This document shows, in pieces, positions 5,124-5,274 of a DNA stretch of 5,274 nt. Source of the DNA: an uncultured Peptococcaceae bacterium (GTDB taxonomy: Bacteria; Bacillota; Peptococcia; Peptococcales; Peptococcaceae); contig CAUDRX010000165.1 of NCBI GenBank assembly GCA_958451915.1, forward strand, positions 1 to 5,274. The letters are read 5' to 3'. Position numbers and translations under genes: made by a program. The first letter of the stretch is position 1; the number at the start of each line of letters is the position of its first letter. The notes beneath the pieces were generated by a model, which was not told the origin of the DNA, made no database searches, and was given only the letters and a program-made list of their open reading frames with translations.

Positions 5124-5152
5124 TTGCAACCCAGGCCCGGTTTCAATATGAA
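5124..5152 (+). promoter_or_regulatory. Alternative promoter for permease 3
   Basis: TTGCAA (5124-5129, four of six matches to TTGACA) is followed after 17 nt by TATGAA (5147-5152, four of six matches to TATAAT). The match is modest. It would give a leader of about 105 nt. Confidence 0.25.
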
Positions 5153-5208
5153 ATGTGATGGATCTGGCGCGGAAGAGGGGGAAGATCTATATCATTATCT
5201 TATAAGTC

Positions 5209-5245
5209 CCTGAAAAGAAAACGACAAAAAACGATCTTTTTCAGG
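5209..5245 (+). other. Stem-loop just upstream of the permease 3 ribosome binding site
   Basis: CCTGAAAA (5209-5216) pairs with TTTTCAGG (5238-5245). Two further pairs are possible with a one-base bulge, and the loop is A-rich. The structure ends 2 nt before the AAAGGAG at 5248-5254 and is not followed by a T-run, so it is not a terminator. It may affect mRNA stability or initiation. The right arm (CTTTTTCAGG) also occurs in the permease 1 leader near 1422-1431. Confidence 0.35.
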
Positions 5246-5262
5246 CAAAAGGAGAGAAACAC

Positions 5263-5274
5263 ATGTCTCAACAG
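5263..5274 (+). CDS. Start of a third permease paralogue (truncated by the window end)
   Basis: Only four codons are visible: ATG TCT CAA CAG, encoding MSQQ. These 12 bases are identical to the first 12 bases of permease 2 and differ from permease 1 by one base (CAG for CAA). AAAGGAG (5248-5254) stands 8 nt before the ATG. Together with the shared leader elements this makes a third tandem APC permease the best reading, but the body of the gene is outside the window. Confidence 0.72.

Larger units (their letters stand above)
4808..5262 (+). other. Leader/spacer upstream of the third permease
   Basis: This 455-nt stretch has no supported gene. It changes from GC-rich (to about 4890) to markedly AT-rich. 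It holds the second copy of the 15-mer, the palindrome CTTTTAAAAG (4958-4967), two CTTGCAA elements (5084-5090 and 5123-5129), a TATAAT box and a stem-loop just before the ribosome binding site. A 21-codon frame at 5148-5213 has no ribosome binding site. Confidence 0.6.

Noticed and set aside
5148..5213. 21-residue frame in the permease 3 leader
   Set aside because: There is no Shine-Dalgarno before its ATG, and unlike the permease 2 leader ORF it does not reach the permease start.

Overview
The window looks chromosomal and bacterial. It has GC-rich genes with strong AGGAGG-type ribosome binding sites, AT-rich spacers and Rho-independent terminators. The gene content (a clostridial-type ferredoxin, a DUF523 protein, amino-acid permeases) fits an anaerobic Bacillota. 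The GC-rich, ATC/CTC-heavy codon use makes me lean to the Negativicutes (Megasphaera/Acidaminococcus/Selenomonas-like), but this is an impression and not a proven assignment.

Left part (1-1120, minus strand): a compact operon reads leftward from a promoter near 1091-1120. It encodes an unrecognised 117-residue protein (688-1041), a DUF523/TudS-like cysteine protein starting at GTG (231-710, overlapping the first gene by 23 nt), and a small [4Fe-4S] ferredoxin (37-225, only 5 nt after the DUF523 stop). The window opens inside what looks like half of a bidirectional terminator.

Middle and right (1185-5274, plus strand): a tandem series of paralogous 12-TM APC-superfamily amino-acid permeases. 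Permease 1 (1545-2972) and permease 2 (3330-4751) are about three-quarters identical by eye. A third gene opens at 5263 with the same MSQQ start and runs off the window. Each has its own spacer of about 360-510 nt, and the two complete genes each end in a strong terminator, so these look like separately controlled transcription units rather than one operon.

The spacers carry recurring short signals. CTTGCAA occurs upstream of all three permeases. TATAATG -10 boxes occur in all three. A 15-mer is shared by leaders 1 and 3. Two TTGTACAA palindromes sit on the two divergent promoters between the ferredoxin operon and permease 1. Permease 2 also has a short upstream ORF with a near-perfect Shine-Dalgarno that overlaps the permease start.

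I see no CRISPR array, tRNA, rRNA, insertion sequence, toxin-antitoxin pair or defence system. The most distinctive points are the permease array with an Asp-to-Gly change at a key TM6 position, the leader ORF, and the coupled DUF523-ferredoxin pair.
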